A stretch of DNA of 64,000 nucleotides from Cordia subcordata (GCA_028554755.1 JAPTOF010000028.1:1284501-1348500); one strand, 5' to 3'; counted from the first letter of the stretch, positions 22,751 through 35,961 are shown. Notes: generated by a model not told the origin, from the sequence alone. Made by a program: numbers and translations.

Positions 22751-24759
22751 ATATCAAAGCTGTTGGATATATTGGCTTAATATGTGATTATGTTTTGATG
22801 ATGCTATAATTGTGTTTTGTTATCTAATTGCTACTACTTGAAGATTGATGAATATCCTACACAGTAGCATTATTGGAGCAAAGAAAAACAGATTAAACAA
22901 TACTTATGGAGCGTGGTTCATGGAGCTTGAATAATTTGTAGTTATAATTCTTTTCTTTCTTTAGTCTTATGTTAAGTTGATCTTAGTACATAAGCAAATA
23001 CTATGAGCTCAATAAACTCAAGTACATTGCATGCATTCTTTATGCATTTTTGTTCCTTAAGTCTTGTTTCTTATACTTGATCATCTTTTCTCCTTAATAT
23101 ATATTTTTATATCCTTTCTATTCTCTTACACTTATGTGCACATGCCTTCATTTGCATATAAAACAACTTTTCCTGCATAAAATTTAGCTTTGAAGTCCAT
23201 ACTTTTGCATTTTGGAGCTGCATGCACCATAGTACTCTCCATTACATTTATATTTGACAACTTTGACAGATATATGTGCTTATATGTGTACATATATGTA
23301 TATATTAGCATAGCTCTATAGTAGAAGTGGACTATCTTGAATATAGAGTTTGTATTAAAGGTAGATAAGCATTTTTGTATAAGACTATTATTCATTGGAT
23401 AAAACTATTACATGTAAAAGTCTTTTCTCATGCATAAAAACTGAAATCTTGTTTTAAAAAAATTTAATCTTGCATTTAATGTTTGGAAGATAAGTTGGTG
23501 ATAGCATTTATTATTGATTGATTTTAGATGAATAGTGGTTGTCTTGAGCTTGCAAAAATCTGTTGAAAAACGCTTCTACTGTTGATATGATGTGTAATTA
23601 CTTTTTGGTAAAAAGTAAAGACAACTTTTCAGCTTTTTCTACAACTATTGGCCTACACAGGCAGTCGACTGGTAATGTGCTCTGGTAGAAACGGGGAGCA
23701 TATTTGCTCTACTGGGACACACAAGCGGTCGACTAGCAGAGTGTTCCAGTAAGGCCTTTTGCCTTCTGGAACTACCAGAACACCCAGGGGATCAACCGGT
23801 GGAGTATTTCGATAGCCCTTTTGCTGTACTGGGAGATTTACTTTTTGGACTTATAAATGCATCCATCTCCTCTCAACTCAGATATAACTTGTTCAAAACA
23901 TCTTTCTAAGCTCTCTTGCATTCAATATACTTTATTTACTGCAATCTTGCTCTATTAGTTGCAAGTTCCATTGGTTGCATATCATTGGTATTTAAGAACA
24001 AGTTCTTGAACTTCATAAATTGCTTATCTACTTAAAGCAATATTGGAAGGTTTAAATACATTTGTACACTTGCTCAAAAGAAATCCTTGTATTCCAAACT
24101 CTTTACAGTCACTTTGGATGTGAATTTTCTTTGCTCTTGGGTAGCATTCCAAATATTTGTTTGTGTTTCGTTCCAAAACTATAGATTATACTATAGTTTT
24201 TTACACATGGTTAATTGATAAACCGTAAGATTTTAGGACAAATATCTACTCCTGCTAGATAAAAGACTTGGGGATAGAATTGTATCTCTAAGTTAAGACT
24301 AATTTATTGACTAATTAATTTTAGGTGTTCAATCAATTAGGCTTGTAGTCTAATTTTCATCTTAAGTTGAGTCTGAAACTTGAATTTCACATAGGAATCC
24401 AATCCCTAAACCAGACCAAAGAAATTTTTAAATCTCAAATTTTCATTTTCATTCTTAGTTTATTTTTCTCTTAGGTTTAATTCTAATTTTAATTTTCTCA
24501 AAATCAAATTTTCATTTAAATTCCCAACAATCACTTAGGCACTTTACTAGCACCTTTCCTAAGTTTTCAAAATTGTCTCCTTGTACATTTGATCTCGCAC
24601 TTAGCGTACTATACTATAATTACTCTTGCACTTGTGAGTTAAAACTTGGCTTAGAATTTGCATTGAAATTTCCTATTGTATGTCAAGCACATCAGATATC
24701 TTTGTATAACCATTCTCCTTAAATATTTAATTGTATGTAGATACTGTGTGCTTGGCATC
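22751..24759 (+). mobile_element. Probable copia LTR, about 2.0 kb, followed by a primer-binding site
   Basis: Begins TGTTGGATATATTGGC and ends GCTTGGCATCA. Directly after it, TGGTATCATTTTGC (from about 24765) resembles the tRNA-iMet complementary TGGTATCAGAGC site of copia elements, so this reads as a 5' LTR. Three GTCGAC/CCGGT-like motifs lie at 23660-23810. No matching 3' LTR and no open pol follow; the DNA after about 25200 is a Harbinger relic, so the element is truncated. Borders are tentative. Confidence 0.5.
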
Positions 24760-25224
24760 ATAGTGGTATCATTTTGCTAATGGTGCGACATATAATTAGG
24801 TCTTAACCTGAGGGGAAGAAATATCAAACTTGATATTATTTATTACTTTTGGCAAGATGATACTAGGCCTTTGATAAATTTGTAGTTTTTAGAAACAATG
24901 TCATTCAATTTGTTATTTAGTTTGACATACATATTTTTGTTTCCTTTTCTCTTTCTTTTACTTTAAATAGAAGTTTAATTTCAAAGGTTGAATTTGTCAA
25001 ACAATTTGATTGGGTTAAATACTCCTTTATCCACAATGTAATTATCTTATATTCTCTGATTGGTCGACATATGCATGGATTAGCTACAACTTTATGAAAT
25101 TTAAACATTTATATGTAGTTGCAAACTTCGCTTGTAATTTAGTTAATTCATTTTGGTAATTGAATTAATGCACTCTCTTCCAATTTGACTTGATTTTGGT
25201 ATTAATATTCTTAAATAAGGGAAA

Positions 25225-26153
25225 GAATTAGGATGGTAAAAATGCTACAAAGTGGTCAGATGCAAATGAAATTGCATTTTTAGAAATCTCGTGTGAAAGA
25301 GTCAAAAAAAGATCCAAAAGGGACACCCTTTTTTGAACCAAGCAATTGGCAATAAATGGATGAAGAATTAATTATAGTAGTAGAAAAGAGATATGACCCT
25401 AGAAAATTAAAAGGAAAATATAATCGGCTATGTGTAAAGCATCGCTAATTTTCTGAATTGTAAAACACACTGGTGTTACTTATGATTCAAATACACACTA
25501 GTTTTGCTCCAAAAGATGTTTGACAGATGTTTTATTTGGTACTTCCATAAAGACAATTAGGTTGTATTTAAGTACAAATCATTTTTTTTAACTAAGAGTG
25601 AACTTATATATTATACTTAATAAATTAAAGAGGCACAAGAACCTTAAGGCCTACAAGAAAAATGGTTGTAAATATTATGAACTATTGGACCAAGTTTTCA
25701 GCAAATCTTCTTCTGGCCATCTTCACCATACTTCAACAAAATTGCCTCGAACCTCAAATAAGAGTGCCAAAATAAAGAAGAATGTCTTAATAAAGGAGTT
25801 CCTACATTTAAACTTGACAAAATCTTGTATTGGGAACTCTAAAAGGAAGCAATCTATTGATGATTATCTCCCTAAGTGTAAAAGAGCAAAGAAAGATTCG
25901 AAATTTGAGAAATTGGATTCTTATTTAGAAATGTGAGCATCATCCCTTGGTGCTAGAACTGAAACGGATTTAGCCAAAACACAAATGTACAAATCCCAAA
26001 CCAACCTGTAAGTGCAATGTTTGATCCATATTCTATAAAAGCATGCATGGATATTTTAGATATGGTGGATGATGTGTTTGATTCTGCATACAACAGAACA
26101 CTTGAAAAACTTACAAATGGAGAGTGGAGAAAAATGTGTGTTGGTTATGACTA
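25225..26153 (+). pseudogene. Myb/SANT-like DNA-binding protein of a PIF/Harbinger element, broken
   Basis: Frames in order give KWSDANEIAFLEISCERVKK (opening helix of the Myb/SANT-like domain), then after stops KKNGCKYYELLDQVFSKSSS with its ST-rich loop, a lysine-rich linker with KRKQSIDDYLPKCKRAKK, and a C-terminal PYSIKACMDILDMVDDVFD and EKLTNGEWRKMCVGYD. This is the order of the plant Myb/SANT-like (PF12776 type) proteins that accompany Harbinger transposases. Stops and at least one frameshift near 25440-25600 break it. The longest surviving open part is 25598-25936. Confidence 0.7.
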
Positions 26154-26160
26154 ACATATC

Positions 26161-27115
26161 ATGGATCAAGAAAAATTCAAGAATCATTAATTGTTCTCTC
26201 TTATCCAATATAGACAAATGTAAATGCATTATTTTTCATCTATAAACTAATATAGGCGGTACTCATGTTGGCGCTTGGTCTCGAGCATCTAAAGAAAAAA
26301 CTTTTGTGGTAGAAAAGCAATACTCGTCACCCAGAATGTTATGGCTGCTTCCCCATAATTTATATAATAGTTTAATTTTTTTCTTTTTAGAGCTCAAAGA
26401 AACATGTTACATCATCACGTTAAAATTGTGCTTTTCTCTTCCCTCATTTATTTCTTTTTTTTCAACTTACCCTCATTTACTTCTTTCTTTTTTCCAACTT
26501 ATATGTTCTCTCTTCCTCTCTTCATTAATTTAATTTATTCACTTTTAGAACTTCTTAACTAATAAAATCATATTGATTAATATGGAAGACTATTTAGGCC
26601 TTCCTAAAGAAAACTTTGATATCACTTGTGAATTTCAAAATACATTGCGAGAGTGTCACTTTTTTTTTTTTTTTGGTTTAAACCCTTACCCAATGGGATT
26701 GAACCCAAAACCTTACGCTTTAAGAGAGATAGTCTCAATCACTTAAACTATCCCCTAATACCTTGTAAGAGTGCTATGTTAGCGCTTACATAACAACTCT
26801 TATTTTTTATTAGTTTATCGATTTAATTTATTATTTATTATCAATTTTATTTCTATTATTGATATACATTATTATTTTTAGTTTAGAAGTTTTGTTGTTG
26901 GGCAATTAGTACTTAAAATAATATCAATTTGTAAATTTCAAAGATTCATAATTAGGTTAATTGTCTCTAACTAAAAATAAACTCAATAAAATTTAACATT
27001 TATTATTAAAAATAAATTAACTCGTGCAAAGCATGAGATGAAAATTTGCTATTTACATTTGTCTATATTGGATAGAAAAAGACAGCTAATGATTCTCAAG
27101 TGTTTCTTGATCCAT
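26161..27115. repeat. 70-bp imperfect inverted repeat bracketing about 0.8 kb
   Basis: The left arm near 26161-26232 (ATGGATCAAGAAAAATTC, ending CCAATATAGACAAATG) returns as reverse complement near 27045-27117 (CATTTGTCTATATTGGA, ending TTCTTGATCCATG), roughly 80% identical by eye. It brackets the segment between the Myb-like and transposase relics of the Harbinger element. Confidence 0.75.
26656..26762 (-). mobile_element. tRNA-derived SINE, minus orientation
   Basis: On the minus strand it opens with a tRNA-like 5' part including ATAGTTTAAGTGATTGAG (A box), then GGTTCAATCCC (B box), and ends in about 15 A residues. It is flanked by TTGCGAGAGTG (26645-26655) and TTGTAAGAGTG (26763-26773), an 11-bp target duplication differing only by CG to TA. 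This is the normal architecture of plant Pol III SINEs. Length is about 107 bp including tail. Confidence 0.75.
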
Positions 27116-27129
27116 GAATAAGTCATGAC

Positions 27130-27690
27130 AATAGGTTTCTGCTTCTTATTGATGGTAAGACTTTATTTTGAAATTAGACATTAATTAATTGATATTAGCA
27201 TAAACATTAATGATATTTTCCCAGTAGCAGATTATTATTATTACGTTGTGGGTGCAGGTTATCCCAATGTTGGTAGATTTTTGGCTCCATATCTTGGTGA
27301 GCAATATCATTCAACTGACTTTTGCGCGTGCGGACAAATTACAAGCAAATATGAGTTCTTCAATCAAAGGCACTTTGCATTACTTAATGAAATAGAAAGG
27401 GCTTTTAGTGTGTTAAACGTTAGGTTTCCAATTTTACAAGCATACCAAATTATCCTTTACGATGACAGAAACTAATCTGTATTGTAAGTTGTGCATTGCA
27501 TAATTTCATTACAATTGAAGATAGATCAGATAGACTATTTATATTGTATTGTAGAGAAGGATTAGAATTGCATGAACAAATGAATCGTGTGCAACAAGAG
27601 AGCTTTCAAATAAATTTATCCCATGAACGAGAGATGAGTATGCTTAGAGAATCCATTGCGACTCAATTGCGGAATGATTATAATAATCAT
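27130..27690 (+). pseudogene. PIF/Harbinger DDE transposase, C-terminal fragment
   Basis: Reads YYYYVVGAGYPNVGRFLAPY, then GEQYHSTDF, FFNQRHFALLNEIERAFSVL, NVRFPIL and, after stops, VVHCIISLQ and MSMLRESIATQLRNDY. These match the conserved end of Harbinger DDE nucleases: YYLVDAGY-x-N, F-L-A-P-Y-x-G-x-x-Y-H, E-L-F-N-x-R-H-S-x-x-R-N-x-I-E-R-x-F-G, R-F-P-I-L, and a terminal alpha helix. Earlier parts with the first catalytic aspartates are absent. Two stops after RN and later frameshifts make it non-functional. Confidence 0.75.
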
Positions 27691-27789
27691 AATAGAAATT
27701 ACTTATTGGTGATATTTGACAATCTTGTATTTGAATTCCAATTACTATATATTTGTTTGACCATTTTCTTATTGCACCTTTAAGTCGTT

Positions 27790-29159
27790 TGTATAATTAT
27801 ATAAATATTTTAATATATCAATATCATAACTAAAATTTCTTTATTTTAGTAAAAATAATGAATTCAGTTTTAATATCTCTTGTTTCAACCTTGATTATAT
27901 ATTCTTTTAGAAGATAAACGCGATTTTTACTTTACTAGTTTTCTCAGAGGAAAAATATTTAAAAGCTTGACAAGTAAACACATTTTCCAATTTTCTAGAA
28001 ATGAATTTTCTATTTTCATCTTTAAAAAGTGAACAAATCTTCTAAGTTTTCCAAGAAAATTCAAATGTTATTTTTTTAAGAAAATTGGAGCTAGAAAATC
28101 AAAAATAATTTTCTGTTAAGCAAGCACATTCACCTTGCATCGATTCACAACTTTAAACTATTGACCCGGAACTTCCATATTTGATAATAAAGATTTATTC
28201 TAAACATGACTATTGTAAGTCTTTCCAAAACCATAAATGCCCAGATATAACGTACAGCAACATATGTTTTGAGCAAATGAAGGCACAAAAAGTTACTTGT
28301 AATGGAAAAGAAAAAGTTCCATCTTGCGACCTTTATTCAAACAATTGCTAATGAATCATTCCACCCGACTTTTAAATACAACAGGCCTTATAACTTTAAC
28401 AATTACATTGAAAATTTTCGAATCTACCATAACAGACCAACAAAATATAAGTTAAAATTCCTTCTCATAATATTATAATATTATAATCAAAATCTAAGAA
28501 TTCTGAACATTTTTCATAGTCGTATTAATAATTCATAACCATTGGGTTTTATAACCATAATTTAACAGTTGTGAATGATACTTCATTCTAAATAATTGTA
28601 TCAATAATTCATAACCGTTGAAAGACCTAATCCATTCCTGAAAATCCGTGCCTAGTTACCAATACCAACCCAGGTCGACAAGCAACAAGGGTCCAGATCT
28701 ACCATGACCTATGACCAAGGCACCACAGGCATGCAGAAACTTATAGGCATTGCTGGAGCTTTTTTCCTCTAGTATAAAAGCAACTAGTTTCATTCCAATA
28801 ACCACAAGGCAAACTTATATTTTGTACTTCAGTCCAATGACTTCTAGATACCTGATAATGCGACCTAGAAGAAATAGTCAAATCTCAATAGCCCCCATAG
28901 GACTTAGATGGCTCAACACAAAATGGAGATAAGATCTGAGAAATGAAGCAAACAAAGGGATTCACATTATGGCACTTACATCAAGAACAGAGGCGTGATG
29001 CATTGGGCTAGAACAATAATAAAAATATTATATACCAAGAATATTATTAAATGAAATTTGTCTTAAAGAAAGGAAAAGGCGATTATGACACGAAGCAAAA
29101 AACAAATTTCAACACATTTGCATTTGCTGATGTTTAAGCATATCTCACAACTGACAGGA
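27790..29159. other. No gene; 3' flank of thioredoxin O
   Basis: AT-rich, non-coding. The last 100-300 bp before 29160 should hold the 3' UTR and polyadenylation region of the minus-strand thioredoxin gene. The 28660-28930 stretch is more GC-rich but shows no recognisable protein. Confidence 0.35.
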
Positions 29160-32100
29160 TCATTCTGACTTGTAAAGTTTTTCCATGGTATCCCTCAATC
29201 GTTGAATGTCAGCACCTACAATTTCGGAGGCTTTCTTCCCTTTCTGAAAGAAGTGTAGTGTTGGCTGCAGTATGAAGAATTCCACAAGTCAGATGTTTTA
29301 TTTTCAAAGGGTAAACTGCGCCAAGTTAAAACACAATGGGCATAGTTAACTGTTAACATATTTCAAATCAACAACACATGCAAGTTCATCACAAGCCGAA
29401 TCAGTCTATAAGAAAGCAAAAATTGTATCACTTAGTTCCGAAGCTACTTACTTTAGCAACATACTGCAGAAGATCTGATCACCTAATGTGATAAAATTAT
29501 CTCCCAAGAACATGAAGGTCAGAAAAGTTAGCTAGCCAGAACAGTAATTATCTCCCAATGACACTTTGCAACTAGAATGTCTCCAAGAAAGCACAAACCA
29601 ATATATCTCCCTTACATAATCTTTCTTTTAACTTGGTTATCATGAAGCATCCCATAATTTCTACCCTTAAGAGCATGGAAACTATAGGAAATTATTCTCT
29701 TTATCTCACTTCTAGTGATTCTGCATATCACACTTCTGAAGGATCATTGCTACACCAGGTCAATAAATCAAAGTAGAACCTTGCTTAGATGCTTCTGTAT
29801 CTATCAACTAAAATGGTCAATAAATCAAAGTAGAACCTTGCTTAGATGCTTCTGTATCTATCAACTAAAATTTCAAGAACAAGCTACTTCAGAAAATGAT
29901 ATCTCTTCTGAAAGGAATATCCTTTCTCAGCCTTCCCCCAACATATCAAGTTTCGCAACACGAGATATCTGTAAACACATCAATGACCACTTACATGTGG
30001 CAACTGGCATTTTCAACAACTCTAATAGAAAATGAGCAGAGCATGATTAGTGTGGTTGAGAATATAATTCAATAATCATTTTCCATAGCTGGCTCAAATC
30101 ATATATTTTTAAGGTTTGGAATGGGAGTCTTTGCAATTTAATAGGTACAAGAAGAGAAAGAAAAAGAAGAATACCACAGCATGAATGTCTAAATTTCTTA
30201 GTGCACTCCCAAGCCCTTCCTGCATACATAAGTTAGCCCAATGGTCACCATCTAACCATCATGATTAGTAACAATATGCCAGTTCTGAGCTATTAAAGCA
30301 AGCAATATTTCCAAGCAGCTATTTTAAATATCTGGCACGTAATTACATGTACAATTAACTCATTCACAAGCTTATATTGAGCCATAAGAGAAACCACACA
30401 ATTAGATATTAAACTTATGTGCAAAAGAAATGTATTTTAAGCTGCTAAGGGACAAGAATTTTGCATGCATGACACACCTTCACATGCTTAATAGAAATTA
30501 TTACATCAAGCAAGTAATAAATTTCTAAATCTCTTCTTTTGTCTGTACCAACTTATCAAAATAAAATTCAAATAAATGCAATTACATTACCACATCACAT
30601 TGGTTTCAACAAAGTTTGATTTCTCATTGCATTTAATGATATTAGTACTTCAATGATTTTGCATAAAACAGAGTTACCATTGAGCAGACAATACTTTAGA
30701 GCAGAAAGGGAAAAGAAACACCAAAAATATAACTAGTCAACCATTCTACAAGTAAGATTATCTCATTCAAATTTTACATTAATGCTCCCATTAGACCTTT
30801 GAATAATATTATTAATTTGTCCTCCAAGGCATGTAAAATTTTGTAGAAAATAAATTGAAAACACAAACACAAATAAAATAAATCAGTATTGATGGAATAT
30901 TTTCATCCACTTGGATCCCTTTATTATATCCTTTCCTTATCCACTAACATATACATCAATAAATCCACAGAAAATGGGCGCTCAAAGAAACAAAAGCATA
31001 AGAAAAAGTTGCAAAACCCATTTCATTAAGTCCAAAAAGACAAAGTATTCAACAATCACATCAATAGATGGGCATAATACAATAGAAATGCCAATGGGCA
31101 AGATAAGAAATTAGAAGTTGCAAAACCCATTTCATTAAGACCAATCAAATACAGATATTCAATAATTGCATCATATTGATGGGTGTACTATAGTAGAACA
31201 AACTACAAGAATGCACAATATGCGCCGGAAGACATCTATGAAACTAGTAGTTAAGATATTAGGTCATTCTTCGAATACTGAATGCAACTTCTCGTAGAAA
31301 ACTTTCAAACTTTGCTATGCTGTAGAGACATTAATACTGTGTTTGGTATAAGCTTTTTAGAAGATGTTTTTTTATATAGTTTTAAAAAAAAAAATATGGC
31401 TTGTTTTGAGTTTGATGCTTGTGATAAGATGCCTTACCTATAGTTGTAAAAAATAAGTCAAGGATAGGTTCTTTATATCTTCTAAGATAAAAAGGGACAC
31501 GGTGGGGATTTTCATAAGATGCTCGTGACAAGATGTCATTGCCTCTTTCAAACATTAGAGTAGGAATCATTCCTTAACAAATAAGATAAGCATCTTATAA
31601 TAAGTTTATTCCAAACACAGCACAAGTAGCCCAAGACAATTCACAGAATTGTTTTCACAAACAAAAGAACAAGAGGAAGCTCTTCTTACCTTGTCGATGT
31701 CAATTTTATATGTTGTGACATGAGGATATTTCTCACTCAATTGCCCAATTATAGGCGACAATAATCGACCTACAAAAAGAAAATAAACTTCAGTTTACGA
31801 AAACAGATTTACTTAACTTGATTTTAGGGCATGAATTACTATCTCCACCACATATATTGCATAAAATGTAAGCATTATCATATCATCACCTCCCCTAGGG
31901 TTTCGAAGTGTAACTTATCTCTCCTAACAATACCTTCTCACTAATTAAGGCAGGGAACCCTAGCTTATGCACTTACAAATTAGCTTTAGTGAACCAACAC
32001 CAATTAGTCTTAATCCACACGAGAAAGGGACCAAAATAACCTTGCAACTCTCATATCATGCATGACAGATAAAGTTTCCAGAGCAGCAGGCAAGAACCCT

Positions 32101-33800
32101 TCAGTCCTTCGGCCTCCCTTTCCAATTTTCCATTGCTTTTTCTCACTCTACCGCACAATTGCACTTAGTCTTGAAATCAATTGTGGCTGGGTTTGAAGTA
32201 ACAAAGTTCAAACTAACAAAGCAGGGCTTATTCTATGCAAAATTTTATCTTAGTTTCAAAATAGAATTAGGTGTACAGTGCTTCATTCAATCGCAAAAAG
32301 TGGTGCAGCGTAGCTGTGAAAACAAAATTCATCTTTGGATTAGCAAAAATTTGGACAGTTTCTTTTATTTGTTTTTGCTATTAGATGGTTCTTAACAGTC
32401 AAGAAGGGGAAGTAAAGGTAAATCTTAAAAGAAGAAACAGAGCCTTGCTAATCTCAACATTCCGCAACTACTTAACCAGGCACTCAACCTAGAGAAGGTT
32501 TTGATGCAAAAAAACCGTAATCAAGGCACATAAGGTAGTGGAAGTAGTGATATTAGAAATCAAAGGCAAAAGTTAAGCTAAATTTCAGTTCCGTTTTGTC
32601 CCCTTTAGTCTTTATCAGAAAGGAAAATTAATCACGATCACGGATGACAAAGCTTACATTTCTAATATCACATTGTAAAGATACTTACAGGGCCCACACC
32701 AGACAGCAGTAAAGTAGAATATTGCGGGCAAGTCTTCATCTGCCACCAAATTTCAATAAAAAGATGTGAGCAACCTTACTATAAACAAATCTTTTTGGGC
32801 AAAATTCATCATCGGCAAAGAAGTTGTCCATGAAAAATTTATATACATGTGTAGTTTACCTTGAACTTTGCGAAGTGAATCATTGAACTGCTCTTCAGAC
32901 TCTATCACAACAACATTTGATGGGCCTAAAATAGAATTAACATCAGCAAACAAGAAAATAGTATCACACATCTTAATATTCACATCGAACTATAAATAAT
33001 ATCAACTTTTAGGTGCATTAACTAAAACCACCTCAGACAGCTGAATAGAAAGACTGAGACCAAAGGCGTATTATTTTATACAGTAAGTGTGCAGCAACTA
33101 TCATGGGGTAGGGAAAGAGAAAAAGGGACTTCCTAACCAGACAATAGAATGAAATCTTTAGTTGTAAATATTCATGAAGGAGAAGCCAAGGTAAATAAGA
33201 ACTGTCATTTAACAAAGAAAAAGGAAAAAACAAGCACATAAAACAGAAAACCAAGCAATAAAAAAAACTAAAAGTACTCATGAAGAAAGAAGAAACAATA
33301 ACTGAAAATTTTCGCAGTCAAGCAACTTCTTTCTTGCCAAACAATTTCTTTAAGCCAGAGAATTATTGTGTATATGAACTCGTGAATGCTTCCAGGGGGT
33401 ATAATGATCAACTCGTGGAGTAAAGTGCATGAACCTATATCTAAAACAAAACCATTCACAAATTTCTAAGGGACGACATGTAACCCTCTGGAAGAATGAA
33501 AGAAAGAAAATGCAGAGTTTCTAGCGCTTACAAGCAACTCCTTCTTCCAATTCCTACAAGTCAATACTAGAATGATAATTGTCTGAGAACATAATTTCCG
33601 CCAACATGATGCTTGCAATTAATAAAAAGAATGCTGAGTTTCTAACTCTTACAAGCACCAACTTGGTCTTTTTTTTTTTGCCTAATAGATTAACAACAAT
33701 AAGTTTATTTTCTATTTCTTTTTTTTTTTTGGGAACACAAAGCAAATGGGAAAAATGACAAAAACCCCAAAATTAAGGTTGGAGCAGTAGCCTAGCCTTT

Positions 33801-33848
<48 letters not shown>

Positions 33849-34128
33849 TCCTTTTATTCTGTTAGCGCAAAACATTTTTCCGTTGAAATAGTTTGTACGA
33901 AACCAGGATCAATATACAAAATCAATTTCAACCATCTTTGTAATACATACACCACATACATAAACAACTTACACACAAAATCTCAATATACCAGATGATC
34001 TTCACCCGCTGTAAATACTGGCATGTTAACACATTTAATCTAATCAACTAACACAAAATAGTTAAGCCATATGCGAAACAGGGTGTCCCCTATACACACA
34101 CATATTATATGTATATACACATACATAC

Positions 34129-34161
<33 letters not shown>

Positions 34162-34449
34162 TAAATATACGGAAGAGGAGGGGGCACCTGAAGAAGATGG
34201 TGAGGAGTAGCTCCGGGAGTGAAGATGGAGAAGGGGGTTGGTTTGTAAATTAAGGGAAAGAGAAGGGGCAAGTGTGTAATTATCGAAAAGTGGCTTGGGC
34301 AGATCGGGTAGAGCGAGTGTGGAGTAGGAGATGGCGGCAGCGGCAGAAGAGATCACCAGGGAAGAAGTAGAAGAAGAAGAAGATGCACGAGACGTGATGG
34401 ACGGTCCGGTGCGGACCAAACGGCGTAGTATCACTGAAATTCCTTTCAT
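29160..34449 (-). CDS. TRXO: Thioredoxin O (mitochondrial), six exons, 202 aa
   Basis: Exons (minus strand) are 34449-34188, 32925-32860, 32739-32689, 31769-31690, 30219-30175 and 29264-29160, totalling 609 bp. All introns are GT..AG and every junction keeps frame. Residues 1 to about 88 form a serine- and arginine-rich presequence (MKGISVILRRLVRTGPS) poor in acidic residues, fitting mitochondrial import. The thioredoxin fold follows: NVVVIESEEQFNDSL, IFYFTAVWCGPC with the redox pair at Cys124 and Cys127, YKIDIDKEGLG, the cis-proline of AVPTLHFF at 169, and GADIQRLRDTMEKLYKSE at the end. The second cysteine codon is split by intron 3. Presequence layout, intron number and C-terminus agree with plant Trx o, which reduces mitochondrial targets with NADPH-thioredoxin reductase. 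No lesion is seen. Intron 1 uses a GTGCCC donor; a nearby GTATAT site would break the frame. Confidence 0.95.
29758..29871. repeat. Exact 57-bp tandem duplication in TRXO intron 5
   Basis: The unit beginning GGTCAATAAATCAAAGTAG occupies 29758-29814 and is repeated without change at 29815-29871. Identity suggests a very recent duplication. Confidence 0.95.
31337..31620. mobile_element. MITE in TRXO intron 4, about 284 bp
   Basis: The ends CTGTGTTTGGTATAAGCT and (right end, reverse complement) CTGTGTTTGGAATAAACT pair with few mismatches. The inside is non-coding with further short inverted blocks (AAGATG..CATCTT). The 62-codon frame inside is spurious. It is oriented within intron DNA and does not touch splice sites. 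Confidence 0.65.
33807..34170. repeat. Dinucleotide microsatellites in TRXO intron 1
   Basis: (TA)n at about 33807-33843 and mixed (CA)n/(TA)n at about 34095-34164. The second lies only some 20 bp inside the intron from the exon 1 donor (34187), so length changes there are close to the splice site. Frames of C/V/Y repeats here are artefacts of the repeat. Confidence 0.9.
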
Positions 34450-34574
34450 CTTCTTAACGTCGTCAGGTATATTGGTGGTGGCTTGAGGAACTGGTAAAAG
34501 GGTTCTTCAAGGGTTTTTAATTGAATTTGATTCCTTTCGTATCTCATGCAAATTGTGGAGGTTTTCCTCTATAT

Positions 34575-34605
<31 letters not shown>

Positions 34606-34609
34606 ATAT

Positions 34610-35920
34610 AAATATAAACTAAGGGTGGGTTTGTTTCGGGGGACAAAAATCATTTCAGGGGAATCAGGTTCTTTGAGCAATGTGATTTGCGGAGATAATA
34701 TGAAAATTATTTGGTATATTAAAAATATTTTGGGAAAGATTTTGGAGGAAATGATATGAACTTGTCACGTTTGGGGCATTTGGTTCATTGAATCCTATAC
34801 GGAGTATTCCTAAAATACTAACTTGTTACGTTTGGGAGCGTTTGGTTCATAGAATCTTATACGATTTGTGAGAATGTAAGAGCAAAAATATTAGATTTTC
34901 ATATTTGATTTACAAAATAAAAAAATATTCATGGGAAATATCATATTCTAGGAATTTAATATTCTCACAAATTGGTGAACTTTTCCCGAGTTGTGGAAAT
35001 GTGTAGAGTAAACTAAAATAACCAAAAACCTTATATTTGGGACGTTCTCACCGACGATAAAAAATTGAGAATAATAAAAAATAGTAAACTAAAAACTTAT
35101 AAATAAATATATAAATAATTTTAAATAAATAATTAGTTGATAATAAAATAATTAATTAATAAAAATAAAAGATTAATTAAGAATTTAGAACTAAATTAAT
35201 TAAAAATTAAAAATAGAAATTATATAATTTAAAAAATAGGAAAATAATAAAATTTTAATAATAAATTACTAAAAATAAAAAATAATTTGAAACTAATAAA
35301 TAAAATTAAAAATAATTAAAATTTAATTAAATATAAAAATTAAAACTAATGATAAAATGAATTAATTTAATTAATCAATTGAAAAATTAATTAATTAAAA
35401 AATTATAATAATTAAAAATAATTAATTAATAAATTAATCAATCAATTAATTAAAAAATTAAAAAAATTAAAAATTAAATAATTTAAAATTAATAAAATTG
35501 ATGAATAAATGAATGACTAATTAAAAATTATAATAATTAATTAATTAATTAGAAATTATAAATTAAAATTTAATAATAATAAAATTATTTGATTAATAAT
35601 AAATTAAAAATTAAAATTAAAAATATTAAAATAAATTATTTTATGTTTTTATAATATTTTTTGACTTAGGGACATTTTTGTAAAATAGCCCAAGATTCCT
35701 AAGAATGGTAAATTTAAACCAAACATAAAACATTAGTATTCTTGAAAATACTTCAAAATTTTCCTAAGAATACTTTTGATATACCAAATAGTTTTCATAT
35801 AATTCCTCGAAATTACAATCCCAAGACTTTTTATTCCTTGGACCAAACACCTCTTTGGTTCAAAACTAATATTCCTAGCAATTTTGAGCTATTTTACAAA
35901 AAGTCCCTAATTAATTATTA
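34610..35920. other. AT-rich region with MITE-like arms
   Basis: 35085-35640 is built almost only from AATTAA/ATTAATTA strings. It is flanked by GTTTGGTTCATAGAATCTTA (near 34847) and, inverted, TTATTCCTTGGACCAAAC (near 35831), which could be the ends of one large non-autonomous element. A second GTTTGGTTCA-like motif occurs near 34789. No gene. Confidence 0.4.
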
Positions 35921-35924
35921 TTAT

Positions 35925-35961
35925 TACTACTACTACTACTACTACTACTATTCTTCTTCTT

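Noticed and set aside
34062..34271. Cys/Val/Tyr-repeat frames near the TRXO first exon
   Set aside because: They come from a dinucleotide microsatellite inside intron 1; only the frame up to 34188 is exon.
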